Below, piece by piece: positions 1 to 8,563 of a DNA stretch of 64,000 bases (position 1 is its first letter; each line of letters begins with the position of its first letter). The notes beneath the pieces are model-generated. The model saw nothing but the letters and a program-made list of their open reading frames with translations. It had not been told where the DNA came from and made no database searches. Source of the DNA: Sphingomonas brevis (GTDB lineage: Bacteria; Pseudomonadota; Alphaproteobacteria; Sphingomonadales; Sphingomonadaceae); contig NZ_JAMGBB010000001.1 in the NCBI RefSeq assembly GCF_023516505.1, positions 1,116,001-1,180,000 of the forward strand, given 5' to 3'. Position numbers and translations under genes: made by a program.

Positions 1-827
1 ACTCCAAGCTCTTCCAATCCCAAACCCTCCGTGTTGGGGATCCGGCCGATCGCGAATAGCACCGCGTCTGCCTCAAGATCGTCGCAACCCTCCATGTCGA
101 TCGAAAGGCGCCCGTCGTCGCGCCTCTCGATCCTGTTGAAACTGGAGTTGAAGCGAAACTCGATTCCCTTGGTCATCGAGATCTGCAGCAGCCGGTCGCG
201 CATTTGCTCGTCGTAACCGCGCAGGATCACGTCCGAGCGGTTGACTACCACGACGTGGGCACCGAATTGATGGAAGATACCGGCGAATTCATTGGCGATA
301 TAGCCCCCGCCGGCAATGACGATCCGCTTCGGCAGCTCCGGCAGGTGGAATACTTCGTTCGAGCTGATCGCATGCTCGATGCCCTCGATCTCGGGCATTT
401 GCGGCCGAGCGCCGGTCGAAATCAGGATCTTGCCCGCGGAAATCCTTCTACCCGATGCCAATGTGACTTCGTTCGGGCCGGTGACCGTCGCGCGTTCGTG
501 GAAGACCTCGACCTGGTGGTTGGTCAGAGTCTGCTTGTATAGCCCTTCCAACCGCTCGACTTCGCGCAGTACATTGTCGCGTAGTACCGGCCAGCTGAAA
601 CTGGTCTTGGGAACGTCCCAACCGAACATCGCGGCGTCGTTCAAATCCTCGGCAAAGTGAGCGCCATAAACGAGCAGCTTTTTCGGCACGCAGCCGCGGA
701 TGACGCAGGTTCCGCCGACCTTATGCTCCTCGGCGACAGCCACCTTCGCGCCATGGGCCGCGGCGATGCGCGACGCGCGAACCCCGCCCGATCCGGCGCC
801 GATGACGAAGAGGTCATAATCGCTCAA
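1..827 (-). CDS. gor: Glutathione-disulfide reductase, 3' end cut by window edge
   Basis: Flavoprotein disulfide reductase that keeps glutathione reduced with NADPH. About 275 residues are visible. They begin with a dinucleotide-binding segment (SDYDLFVIGAGSGGVR), then the redox-active disulfide GGTCVIRGCVPKK, then a second nucleotide fold around IAGGGYIANEFAG. The CVIRGC spacing and the following FSWP segment fit glutathione reductase better than lipoamide dehydrogenase or mercuric reductase. The C-terminal dimer domain lies outside the window. The start is a TTG at 825-827 that overlaps the TGA stop of the upstream protease-like gene, so the two are probably translationally coupled. The substrate is assigned from family motifs. 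Confidence 0.85.
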   Translation of the reverse strand, partial: MSDYDLFVIGAGSGGVRASRIAAAHGAKVAVAEEHKVGGTCVIRGCVPKKLLVYGAHFAEDLNDAAMFGWDVPKTSFSWPVLRDNVLREVERLEGLYKQTLTNHQVEVFHERATVTGPNEVTLASGRRISAGKILISTGARPQMPEIEGIEHAISSNEVFHLPELPKRIVIAGGGYIANEFAGIFHQFGAHVVVVNRSDVILRGYDEQMRDRLLQISMTKGIEFRFNSSFNRIERRDDGRLSIDMEGCDDLEADAVLFAIGRIPNTEGLGLEELG

Positions 828-1654
828 TGGCCGGCTCCCTTGACCGGTGCGAACCAGGCTGACCGGCCCTTGAAGTCGGCGGTCACCACGAAATGCTTGA
901 GGATGGGAGTTCCGATGTTGAGCTCGGCGCGGCTTGACGTCGCATCGACCGACGCCTCGACATTGCGGAAGGTCTTGCCGGCCAGGGTCAGCGAAGGAAG
1001 CCTGACGACATCGCGCTCGATCTCGCCGCCTATCCCCCCGCCCTTCATCTTGCCGACCACCTTGAGATTCATCTTCTCGGCCAGTTCCTTGCCGATCATC
1101 ACGCCGGTCCCGTTGCCGAAATCGACTACTGCCTGCGCCTCGGTCTTGCCGATCCTCACCGGCACGGCTTCAATGCCGCCATGTTCGGTCAGCGGCAGCT
1201 TGACGCCGAGCGGAACCGAGCCGGCCTCCAGTGCCTCCACATCCGACCTGGCGAGATCGATGCGGATCGGTCCAGCGTCGAACACTTCGCGTCCGACGAT
1301 CGCCCGGGTCGGCCGCTTGATCAGCCTCGCGGAAAGGTCGGTCATGTCCATGACCACTACCTCCGCCGCCGGGATGGTCCGGCCCAGCGCCTCTATCCTG
1401 ACGTTTGAGACGATCTCAACGGCCTGCTCCCCGCCGGAGCCTTTCATCATGACTTTTTCGCCGGCCCCGAAATGCGCCTCGGCCGCCAGCTTTGGATCGA
1501 ACAGCGACGATTCCGCTCCACTGTCGAGCAGCGCCTCGGTTGCAACGCCATTGATCCGCGCCTGGATGAACAGGCGGCCATTGTCGATGATCAGAGGCTC
1601 TGCATTGGCTGATGAAGCCATCAGCACCGACGCGCCCAGAAGCGCATGCTTCAT
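824..1654 (-). CDS. Secreted retropepsin-like aspartyl protease family protein
   Basis: 276 residues with an N-terminal signal peptide ending near SANA. Two pepsin-type half repeats can be seen. The first has the catalytic-like triad DSGAES near residue 43. The second has VVDFGNGTG near residue 180, where the usual DTG is DFG, so the second half may be degenerate. This matches the bacterial retropepsin-like proteins of the periplasm. The gene starts four bases inside the end of pgi and overlaps the start of gor, giving a pgi / protease-like / gor run on one strand. The substrate cannot be inferred and the protease activity is a family prediction. Confidence 0.7.
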   Translation of the reverse strand: MKHALLGASVLMASSANAEPLIIDNGRLFIQARINGVATEALLDSGAESSLFDPKLAAEAHFGAGEKVMMKGSGGEQAVEIVSNVRIEALGRTIPAAEVVVMDMTDLSARLIKRPTRAIVGREVFDAGPIRIDLARSDVEALEAGSVPLGVKLPLTEHGGIEAVPVRIGKTEAQAVVDFGNGTGVMIGKELAEKMNLKVVGKMKGGGIGGEIERDVVRLPSLTLAGKTFRNVEASVDATSSRAELNIGTPILKHFVVTADFKGRSAWFAPVKGAGH

Positions 1655-3162
1655 AGCCCCGCCCTCTCGATCAGGCTGCGAGTGGACGCATCCAGCTGCG
1701 TCCGCTTCTCCGGATCGTCGAGCGAGCGCGCCATTTCCTTGCCCAGCTCGACGCCGAATTGGTCGAACGGGTTGATTCCGAGCAGCACCGCATTGGCAAA
1801 GGTGCGATGCTCATAAAATCCGATTAGCGCCCCCAACGACCGCGCATCGAGGCGTTGCAGCACGACCGTCGTCGAGGGCCGATCGCCGGGGTAAGCTCGG
1901 GCGGGGTCTTCATGGTCGCGGCCGGCCATCAGGGCGGCGCCCTGGGCGAAACAATTGCCCAGCAGCATCTGATGGTGGCGGGGGTCGACCCCATCGTCAT
2001 GTTCGATCACCGTGACGAATTCGACCGGAATGGCGGTCGTGCCCTGGTGGAGCAGCTGGAACACCGCATGCTGCGCGTCCGTCCCCACTCCTCCCCAGGT
2101 TACCGGCGCGGAAGGACGGCCAAGTGGCTCTCCTTCAGCGGTCACCGACTTGCCGTTGGACTCCATTTCCAGTTGTTGGAGATAGTCGGGTAGCAGGCGC
2201 AGCCGCTCGTCATAGGCGAACAGCGCGCGGCTCTGAGTGCCCCGGTTCTGCGTGTAGAACAGGTCGGCGAACGCAGCCAGCAGCGCCATGTTGGCGGTTC
2301 CGTCGGTCAGCTTGACGTGGCGATCCATTTCGGCGGCGCCTTCGAGCAGCTCCTCGAACGCTCCCCAGCCAAGGGCCAGGGCAATCGACAGGCCAACCGA
2401 CGACCAGAGCGAGTAGCGGCCGCCAACTCCTTCGCTGAACGGGAGTATGCGAGTCTCGTCGATTCCATATTCAATCGCCTTATCCGGCGACGCGGTGACC
2501 GCGATGACTTGTCCGTATGGGTCGCTGACGCCGGCCTCTCTCAGCCATTCGAGAGCGGCGTCGACGTTGGTCAGGGTCTCCGTGGTGGTGAACGTCTTGC
2601 TGACGGCAATCACCAGCGTCGAGGCCGGATCAAGGCCCCAGGTCGCTTCCTCGAACGCTTCGCCGTCTATGTTGCTGAGGACCCGAACCTCGAAACGGTC
2701 GGCCTCCCGGCCAAGGGCGTCAATTACCAGGTCGGGGCCGAGTGCCGATCCCCCGATCCCGATATGAAGGATCGATTCGATCTCGCCGAAGGCCCCTCCT
2801 TCGATGGCATCGACCAGGCTGCGCATCCGCTGATGGCGGTCGGCGGCCAGATGATTGTCATCAGGCTTGCCCTCGCCGCGCTCCGCAACGTGAGTCGCCG
2901 GACGGTTCTCGGTGAGATTGACGATGTCGCCGGCGAACAGGCAGTCGCGCGCGCCATAATAGTCGACCGCATAGGCAAGAACCGCAAATGCCCCCAGCAC
3001 CTCCTCGTCGAGGTGAGTCTTCGACCAGTCGAAATGGATTGATGCGATGTCCTTGCTGAAACCACCGACTCGCTGCGGATCCGCATCGAACAGTTCCGCC
3101 AGCCGCGGCGGCCGAGCGGCCCCAATGGTTTTCCACGCGGCCTTGCAGTCCAGAATCGCCAT
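1651..3162 (-). CDS. pgi: Glucose-6-phosphate isomerase
   Basis: Interconverts glucose 6-phosphate and fructose 6-phosphate in the cytoplasm. The 503-residue protein shows the family hallmarks in order: GIGGSALGP near residue 140, the phosphate-binding SKTFTTTET, GGRYSLWSS, QLEMESNGK, LLHQGT with the catalytic histidine, and the C-terminal QFGVELGKEMA with the active lysine. The start chosen is the ATG at 3160-3162, preceded by AGGAGA at a good distance. A longer frame to 3264 lacks a ribosome site and adds residues not typical of the family. It overlaps the downstream protease-like gene by four bases. It diverges from lepB across a gap of about 190 bp in which I see no clear promoter. Confidence 0.95.
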   Translation of the reverse strand: MAILDCKAAWKTIGAARPPRLAELFDADPQRVGGFSKDIASIHFDWSKTHLDEEVLGAFAVLAYAVDYYGARDCLFAGDIVNLTENRPATHVAERGEGKPDDNHLAADRHQRMRSLVDAIEGGAFGEIESILHIGIGGSALGPDLVIDALGREADRFEVRVLSNIDGEAFEEATWGLDPASTLVIAVSKTFTTTETLTNVDAALEWLREAGVSDPYGQVIAVTASPDKAIEYGIDETRILPFSEGVGGRYSLWSSVGLSIALALGWGAFEELLEGAAEMDRHVKLTDGTANMALLAAFADLFYTQNRGTQSRALFAYDERLRLLPDYLQQLEMESNGKSVTAEGEPLGRPSAPVTWGGVGTDAQHAVFQLLHQGTTAIPVEFVTVIEHDDGVDPRHHQMLLGNCFAQGAALMAGRDHEDPARAYPGDRPSTTVVLQRLDARSLGALIGFYEHRTFANAVLLGINPFDQFGVELGKEMARSLDDPEKRTQLDASTRSLIERAGL

Positions 3163-3355
3163 GGCGATGTCTCCTAGTGCCTGATCGTCCGGCGTGGAAG
3201 CATCGCTTCCGCGCAGGCCGTGAATCAGGCTCTCATCATTTGGCCGCGACCTTGATTCACGCATCGAGGTCCGATGCGATCAAGCTTGTGTCGGGCAGCC
3301 GCCATTTGCCATCCCTGCTTGACCTTGGCGGCCTAGCCCTCAAAAGCGACCCGAT

Positions 3356-4204
3356 ATGGCATTTTCCCTGTTTCGTCGCCGCCACTACGCCGATCCGCCG
3401 TCTCAAGAGACGAAAGAGACGCCTGGCAGCCTGTTGAAATCATTACTGATCATCGCCGCCGCGGCGTGGTTGCTGAGGAGTCTGATCGTCGCTCCATTCA
3501 GCATCCCGTCCGGATCGATGCTGCCGACAATGATGATCGGCGACTATCTGTTCGTGTCGAAATGGCCCTACGGCTATTCGAGTGCCAGCTTCCCGTTCGA
3601 ATTTCCGCCGTTCAAGGGCCGCATCCTCGGATCGCTGCCCAAGCGCGGCGACATCGTCGTCTTCGAAGGGCCGGAAGGCGCCGATGTGGTCAAACGGGTG
3701 ATTGGCCTTCCGGGCGACTCCATCGCCGTCGCCGGCGGCCAGTTGATCCTCAATGGCCAGCCGGTGACGCGTCGGCAGGCCGACGACTTCGTCATGCCGC
3801 TATCGCCCAACAGCCCGTGCCGGGTGGTTCCGCCCGCGATCGCCATGACGCGCGAGGCTGCGACCGGCGTTCAAGGATGCGTATATCCGGCGTTCCGCGA
3901 GACACTTCCTGATGGGCCGAGCTACGTCGTGCTCGATCAGACCGATCAAAGTGTCGCCGACAATTTCGGCCCGGTGACTGTGCCGCAGGGCGGTGTGTTC
4001 GTGATGGGCGACAATCGCGATGACAGCCTCGACAGCCGTTATTCGGTTCTCGCCGGCGGCATGGGCATCGTGCCTGTCGACCGAATCGTCGGCCGGGCCG
4101 AGCGGACCTTCTGGTCGACCGACGGCAGCGCATCCTGGATCAATCCGATCAGCTGGTTCAGCGCGCTTCGCACGGACCGCCTTGGCTACGATTATCATCC
4201 ATGA
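3356..4204 (+). CDS. lepB: Signal peptidase I
   Basis: Membrane serine-lysine protease that removes signal peptides from exported proteins. Of 282 residues, one transmembrane segment spans about 26-46. It is followed by the catalytic-serine box PSGSMLPT (Ser54), the general-base lysine in DVVKRVIG (Lys113), and the conserved GDNRDDSLDSR box near the C-terminal third. A cysteine pair (CRV and GCVY) lies in an insertion between the lysine box and the GDNR box, as in many proteobacterial enzymes. The gene opens a tightly coupled operon: its stop overlaps the rnc start as ATGA, and rnc in turn overlaps era. Confidence 0.95.
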   Translation: MAFSLFRRRHYADPPSQETKETPGSLLKSLLIIAAAAWLLRSLIVAPFSIPSGSMLPTMMIGDYLFVSKWPYGYSSASFPFEFPPFKGRILGSLPKRGDIVVFEGPEGADVVKRVIGLPGDSIAVAGGQLILNGQPVTRRQADDFVMPLSPNSPCRVVPPAIAMTREAATGVQGCVYPAFRETLPDGPSYVVLDQTDQSVADNFGPVTVPQGGVFVMGDNRDDSLDSRYSVLAGGMGIVPVDRIVGRAERTFWSTDGSASWINPISWFSALRTDRLGYDYHP

Positions 4205-4863
4205 GCGGCCTTCCCTCATTCATCGCGGTGGCGATTGGCGGCGAGCCGCGCGAGCCCAAGCTGTTCGAGCGTGCCCTGACCCATGGCAGCCATGGACGCG
4301 ACACCTATGAGCGGCTTGAATTCCTCGGCGACCGGGTGCTCGGCCTGGTCGTCGCCAGCTGGCTTTATGAGCGGTTTCCAACCGAACCCGAAGGCAAGAT
4401 GAGCCGTCGCTACAACGTGCTGGTTGCGCGCGAGACCTGCGCCGATGTCGGTCGCGCACTGGATTTGCCGCGCCACATCAAGCTCGGAAAACAAGCGCGC
4501 GACGACCACGCCAACCTCAGCGACAATGTCGTTGGCGATGTCGTCGAAGCGATACTTGGCGCCATCTATCTGGACGGCGGGATCGAGCGGGCCCAGGACT
4601 TTGTGCGATCGCATTGGGCCCCGTTCCTCGATGGGCAGACGCGGGCACCGATGCACCCCAAATCGGCGCTGCAGGAGCTTGGCGCCGAGAAGAAGTTCGG
4701 TGTCCCGGCCTATGAGCTATTGTCCCGGTTCGGCCCGCACCATGCACCTAGGTTCCGGGTCAAGGTCAGCCTCGGCCGGCATGGCGAGGCGGAGGCCGAG
4801 GGCGATTCCAAGCAGGAGGCGGAAACCGCCGCCGCGGCAGCCCTGCTGGACCAGTTGCAGTGA
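4201..4863 (+). CDS. rnc: Ribonuclease III
   Basis: Double-strand-specific endoribonuclease for rRNA and mRNA processing. The 220-residue protein carries the signature ERLEFLGDRVL (residues 37-47) with acidic metal ligands, and a second acidic cluster in DNVVGDVVEAILGAIYLD. A C-terminal double-stranded-RNA-binding domain begins near residue 150 (PKSALQELGAEKK) and ends with the GEGDSKQEAET-like helix. The ATG overlaps the lepB stop and the stop overlaps the GTG of era. This is the common lepB-rnc-era arrangement of proteobacteria, so the three are very likely cotranscribed. Confidence 0.96.
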   Translation: MSGLPSFIAVAIGGEPREPKLFERALTHGSHGRDTYERLEFLGDRVLGLVVASWLYERFPTEPEGKMSRRYNVLVARETCADVGRALDLPRHIKLGKQARDDHANLSDNVVGDVVEAILGAIYLDGGIERAQDFVRSHWAPFLDGQTRAPMHPKSALQELGAEKKFGVPAYELLSRFGPHHAPRFRVKVSLGRHGEAEAEGDSKQEAETAAAAALLDQLQ

Positions 4864-5753
4864 CGCCCCGCTGCGGCCTCGTTGCTGTGCTCGGCGCCCC
4901 AAATGCGGGCAAATCGACCCTGGTCAATGCGCTGGTCGGCCAAAAGGTCGCGATCGTCAGCCCCAAGGCACAGACCACCCGCGCCCGGCTGATGGGTATC
5001 GCCATCGAAGGTGAAGCGCAGATCCTTCTGGTCGACACGCCTGGCATTTTCTCGCCCAACCGCCGGCTCGACCGGGCAATGGTCAGGGCCGCCTGGGAAG
5101 GCGCCGAAGATGCAGACCGGGTGGTGCTGGTGATCGACGCCGCCGCCAAGGTTGGCGCTCGTGTCGAGGATATGCTTCACGGCGTCGAGGAGCGGGCCGA
5201 ACCGAAGATCCTGGTGCTCAATAAGGTCGATATCGCCAAGAAAGACGATTTGCTCGTGCTCGCAGCGCGCCTGTCGGAACGATTGAGGCCTGAAGCGGTG
5301 TTCATGATTTCGGCGACGACCGGCGATGGCGTTCCCGAGCTAAAGGCCCAGCTCGCGGCCGACATGCCGGAAGGGCCATGGCATTTTCCCGAGGACCAGT
5401 TGACCGACGTGACCGACCGCATGGTCGCGGCCGAGCTGACGCGCGAACAGCTTTATCACCAGCTTCATGCGGAACTGCCCTATGCCAGCGCCGTGGCGAC
5501 CGAAAAATGGGAAGACCGTAAGGACGGCTCGACTGTCATTCACCAGCAGATAATGGTCGAGCGCGACAGCCAGAAGGCGATCGTCGTCGGCAAGGGCGGC
5601 GCCAGGCTGAAAGCAATCGGCCAGGCGGCCCGGGCTGAAATCTCCGAGCATCTCGGCCGTAAAGTCCACCTGTTCCTGCACGTAAAGGTCAACCCGCGCT
5701 GGGGCGAGGATCGCGGGCTTTACGAGGATATCGGGCTGGATTGGGCCGATTAG
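4860..5753 (+). CDS. era: GTPase Era
   Basis: Essential GTPase that binds 16S rRNA and helps mature the 30S subunit. The 297 residues include the P-loop GAPNAGKS (12-19), switch II DTPGI (59-63) and the specificity motif NKVD (121-124). A C-terminal KH RNA-binding domain carries VVGKGGARLKAIG near residue 242. The start is a GTG (4860-4862) overlapping the rnc stop, which fixes the N-terminus close to the P-loop, as in other Era proteins. It ends in a convergent two-base overlap with the sirtuin gene. Confidence 0.96.
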   Translation: MTPRCGLVAVLGAPNAGKSTLVNALVGQKVAIVSPKAQTTRARLMGIAIEGEAQILLVDTPGIFSPNRRLDRAMVRAAWEGAEDADRVVLVIDAAAKVGARVEDMLHGVEERAEPKILVLNKVDIAKKDDLLVLAARLSERLRPEAVFMISATTGDGVPELKAQLAADMPEGPWHFPEDQLTDVTDRMVAAELTREQLYHQLHAELPYASAVATEKWEDRKDGSTVIHQQIMVERDSQKAIVVGKGGARLKAIGQAARAEISEHLGRKVHLFLHVKVNPRWGEDRGLYEDIGLDWAD

Positions 5754-6448
5754 GCCAATAGCTCATCGACCCACTTGGGCACCTCTTCGCCGGCGGGTCC
5801 ATAACGCCGCTCATCAAAGAATAAGCTTCCCTGGCTCGGCTCGAGGTTGATCTCAACCGTGTGGGCGCCGCAGTAGCGTGCGGTTTGAACGAAGCCGGCG
5901 GCTGGATAGACGGCGCCGGACGTGCCGATCGAAGCGAACAGGTCGCAATGGGACAGTGCCTCTTCGATCCGATCCATCTCGTAAGGCATCTCGCCGAACC
6001 AGACGATGTCCGGACGTACCTGGCCGAACAGGCCGCATCGCGGGCATTGATTGCCGGCCCCATCGGCCATTGAACCAGACCAGGGAAAGCGCGAGCTGCA
6101 AGCCAGGCACCAGCCGCTGGCCAATTCGCCGTGCATGTGCAGCAGGCGCTTGGCGCCTGCCCGTTCGTGCAGATCGTCTACATTTTGGGTGATGATGAGG
6201 AGCTCGCCCGGCCATTCGGAATCGAGCCGGGCCAATGCGACGTGCGCCGCATTGGGCTCAACCTCGCCAAGGCGGACCCGTCGCGCATCGTAGAATTGCT
6301 GAACCAGCCCGGGATCGCGAGCGAAGGCTTCCGGGGTCGCCACATCCTCGACTCGATGGCCCTCCCACAGCCCGTCGGGCCCGCGGAAGGTGGCCAGGCC
6401 GCTTTCCGCGCTGATCCCGGCCCCGGTGAGGACAACGATGTTTCTCAA
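5750..6448 (-). CDS. cobB: NAD-dependent protein deacylase, class III sirtuin
   Basis: Removes acyl groups from lysines using NAD. In its 232 residues, GAGIS (9-13) and TQNVD (88-92) bind NAD, His106 of HMHGE is the catalytic base, and Cys114, Cys117, Cys135 and Cys138 form the zinc site. The pair Tyr53 and Arg56 in FYDARR is the mark of SIRT5/CobB-type enzymes that favour succinyl and malonyl lysine; that preference is inferred from the family. The start is TTG at 6446-6448, overlapping the stop of the small membrane protein upstream, so the two genes are probably coupled. Confidence 0.92.
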   Translation of the reverse strand: MRNIVVLTGAGISAESGLATFRGPDGLWEGHRVEDVATPEAFARDPGLVQQFYDARRVRLGEVEPNAAHVALARLDSEWPGELLIITQNVDDLHERAGAKRLLHMHGELASGWCLACSSRFPWSGSMADGAGNQCPRCGLFGQVRPDIVWFGEMPYEMDRIEEALSHCDLFASIGTSGAVYPAAGFVQTARYCGAHTVEINLEPSQGSLFFDERRYGPAGEEVPKWVDELLA

Positions 6449-6690
6449 GCCGGCTCGCGCATCCGGCGCAAATGGTAGCGAGTGCGAAGGACGATGCTGG
6501 TGAGCAGGATGAGCCAGCCGGTTGCCATCAACGTCCAGCCCGCTACCGACTCCCGATCACGGAACAACAGCCAATAGCAGGCGCCGATGACCATCAGCAG
6601 GCCCGCCACCCTCCACGGCCGGAGATAAGCGCGAAGCTCCCGCCGATATTGTTTCAGCTCCGCAGGGTCGCTCAGATTTGGCCGGGCCAT
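6445..6690 (-). CDS. Small two-span membrane protein of unknown function
   Basis: 81 residues with a charged N-terminal 25 residues (many Arg, Lys and Glu), then two hydrophobic segments at about 29-43 (VAGLLMVIGACYWLLF) and 50-67 (GWTLMATGWLILLTSIV), and a basic tail. Both ends are rich in arginine, which suggests both termini face the cytoplasm. The stop overlaps the TTG start of the sirtuin gene, so they are likely one transcription unit. I do not recognise the family. Confidence 0.65.
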   Translation of the reverse strand: MARPNLSDPAELKQYRRELRAYLRPWRVAGLLMVIGACYWLLFRDRESVAGWTLMATGWLILLTSIVLRTRYHLRRMREPA

Positions 6691-6755
6691 GTCGTATCCC
6701 TGCTCGAATGGCTCAACCTAGCGCAAATTGGAACAATGTCAGCTGGTAACCGTAT

Positions 6756-6769
6756 TGACACTATTGTCA
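6756..6769. promoter_or_regulatory. Palindrome TGACA-N4-TGTCA in a divergent promoter region
   Basis: TGACACTATTGTCA is a perfect five-base inverted repeat with a four-base centre. It sits in the roughly 100 bp between the divergent small membrane protein and thioesterase genes. Its position 22 bp before the thioesterase start would suit an operator or an overlapping promoter element. The regulator is unknown and a chance palindrome of this length is possible. Confidence 0.25.
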
Positions 6770-6790
6770 GCGACACTCAGGGTGATACCA

Positions 6791-7189
6791 ATGGTGAGCG
6801 ACACTTATCATCACCCGATCGGCATCCTTGCCGAGGACATCGACCACATGGGTCATGTCAACAACAGCGTATACCTCAAGTGGGTACAGGAAGCGGTCAT
6901 TCGCTATTGGGAGAAAGTCGCTCCGCCCGAAGCAGTTGCGCGGCACCTCTGGATCGCACTCAGCCATGAGATAAACTATCGCCGGCCGACCTTCCTCGAG
7001 GATTTGGTTGTCGCCGACGTCATTGCCGAAAAAGTCGAAGGTGCGCGGGCCTTCTTCACTACGGTAATCAAGCGCGGCGAGGTGGTGCTGGCCGAGGTAA
7101 AAAGCACTTGGTGCTGCCTTGATGCAGTTTCGCATCGCCCGGCTCGGCTTGCACGCGACATTGCCGCGCGATTCCTGTCTCAGGACTGA
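6791..7189 (+). CDS. Acyl-CoA thioesterase, 4-hydroxybenzoyl-CoA thioesterase-like hotdog fold
   Basis: 132 residues beginning with the hotdog signature: DIDHMGHVNNSVYLKWVQEA holds the conserved Asp, Gly-His-Val-Asn-Asn and Tyr of the YbgC/4HBT family, and the FLEDLVV and STWCCLD strands follow. These enzymes hydrolyse short or aromatic acyl-CoA thioesters in the cytoplasm; the substrate cannot be read here. The ATG at 6791 is preferred over the in-frame ATG at 6728 because the upstream residues are not part of the fold and AGGGTGA lies just before it. It is transcribed away from the sirtuin pair. Confidence 0.8.
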   Translation: MVSDTYHHPIGILAEDIDHMGHVNNSVYLKWVQEAVIRYWEKVAPPEAVARHLWIALSHEINYRRPTFLEDLVVADVIAEKVEGARAFFTTVIKRGEVVLAEVKSTWCCLDAVSHRPARLARDIAARFLSQD

Positions 7190-7265
7190 TCCCCGATTGC
7201 ATCTGATGGCGGACGGTGATTGTTTCCCCGCCGCACCGACTCGTGCAGCAGGTGGGAGGCAAATC

Positions 7266-7760
7266 ATGAAGGTCGCAACATTAATGTTGGTCGCGGTCGC
7301 GTTGGGGACTTCGGCTTGCAAGCCGGCGGTCAAGGTCGATACCGCCGCGGACGAGCAAGCGATCCGCGCCAAGGAAACGGCCTGGATGGAAGCCTATAAC
7401 AAGCATGACGTCGAGGCCGTAAAGTCTCAATATCAGGACGATGCCGGGCTGGCCGGCCCAGGGGCCGCGGTCATGACCGACGCCGCCAGCCGAGGAGCAT
7501 TCCTTACGGGATTTGCAAGCGACCCGGCACTAAAGGTCGACTTTGCCAGCGACCGCATCATGATCGCTCAATCGGGCGAACTGGCGTCGAGCCGCGGTCA
7601 TTATACGATGACGTACACCGACCCGGGCACCAAGCAGCCGAAGACCGAATCCGGCACCTATTTGACCGTCTATCGCAAGCAGGCGGATGGAAGTTGGAAA
7701 GCCGTAGAGGATCTGACGACGCCTGGCCCGCCTCCGGTGCCTGCGGCCGTAACGCCATAG
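7266..7760 (+). CDS. SnoaL/DUF4440-like secreted protein
   Basis: 164 residues with a short hydrophobic signal (MKVATLMLVAVALGTSAC). It ends in a cysteine that may be lipidated, although the lipobox TSAC is weak. The mature part begins with AIRAKETAWMEAYNKHDVEAV and continues with a Thr/Tyr-rich beta region (GHYTMTYTD, GTYLTVYRKQADGSWK), the usual layout of the NTF2-like SnoaL/DUF4440 fold. A strong GGGAGG ribosome site supports the start. The tail is rich in proline. The enzymatic role, if any, is unknown. Confidence 0.7.
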   Translation: MKVATLMLVAVALGTSACKPAVKVDTAADEQAIRAKETAWMEAYNKHDVEAVKSQYQDDAGLAGPGAAVMTDAASRGAFLTGFASDPALKVDFASDRIMIAQSGELASSRGHYTMTYTDPGTKQPKTESGTYLTVYRKQADGSWKAVEDLTTPGPPPVPAAVTP

Positions 7761-7777
7761 ACTTTTTCGGCCGCTGA

Positions 7778-8542
7778 ATGGTTGATGGCGGCATGACCAA
7801 CATAAATACCCGCATCGGTATCGGAGGATGGACCTTCGAGCCTTGGCGCGGGACGTTCTATCCCGATGACCTGCCCCAGAAGGGGGAGCTCGGATTTGCC
7901 GCGAGCAAGCTGACCGCCATCGAGATCAACGCCACCTTTTACGGTCGCCAGAGCTCGAAAAGTTGGGAGAATTGGGCCAAGGCGGCGCCCGACGGCTTCC
8001 AGTTCAGCGTCAAGGGTTCGCGATATGTGGTAACCCGGCCGAAGTTGGCCGACTCGGGCGAAGGTATCGGCAATTTCCTGGCGCAGGGGCTAAGCGCACT
8101 GAACGACCGGCTCGGTCCGATCCTGTGGATGCTGGCCGCGCGGCGGAAGTTCGACCGGGAGGACATCGCCGCTTTCTTCAAACTGCTTCCCGAGAAGCTC
8201 GATGGCCTGGCGCTTCGCCATGTCATCGAGCCGCGCCACGAATCCTTCCGCGACGAGGCCTTCCTGGATCTTTGCCGCGATCATGATGTTGCGGTCGTCT
8301 TTGGCGATGACGACGAATTTCCTCTGCTGGATGCCGATACGGCCAACTTTCGCTACGCGCGGCTGCAGCGGATGAGCGAGGATGTGCCGACCGGCTATCA
8401 CAGCAACTCGCTCGATCACTTTGCCGACATGATCAGTGGCTGGAAGAAAGACAGCTACACATTCATGATCAACGGCGCCAAGGTCCGCGCTCCGGCCGCA
8501 GCGCTGGCGCTCCAACAACGGCTGGGCATTGCGAAGGACTGA
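7778..8542 (+). CDS. DUF72 (YecE-like) protein
   Basis: 254 residues of the DUF72 family, a TIM-barrel fold of uncertain biochemical role. Typical motifs are IGIGGWTFEPWRGTFYP near the N-terminus, AIEINATFYGRQ, FQFSVKGSRYVTH-like FSVKGSRYVV, and VIEPRHESF near residue 147. A second in-frame ATG at 7793 is an alternative start, since the first five residues (MVDGG) precede any recognisable sequence. It stands alone between the secreted SnoaL-like gene and dapB on the same strand. Confidence 0.78.
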   Translation: MVDGGMTNINTRIGIGGWTFEPWRGTFYPDDLPQKGELGFAASKLTAIEINATFYGRQSSKSWENWAKAAPDGFQFSVKGSRYVVTRPKLADSGEGIGNFLAQGLSALNDRLGPILWMLAARRKFDREDIAAFFKLLPEKLDGLALRHVIEPRHESFRDEAFLDLCRDHDVAVVFGDDDEFPLLDADTANFRYARLQRMSEDVPTGYHSNSLDHFADMISGWKKDSYTFMINGAKVRAPAAALALQQRLGIAKD

Positions 8543-8563
8543 CGCTTCGGTCATCAACCGGCC

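Noticed and set aside
3163-3355. Sigma-70 promoter before lepB (TTGACC near 3330)
   Set aside because: The -35-like hexamer has no acceptable -10 partner at 16-18 bases.
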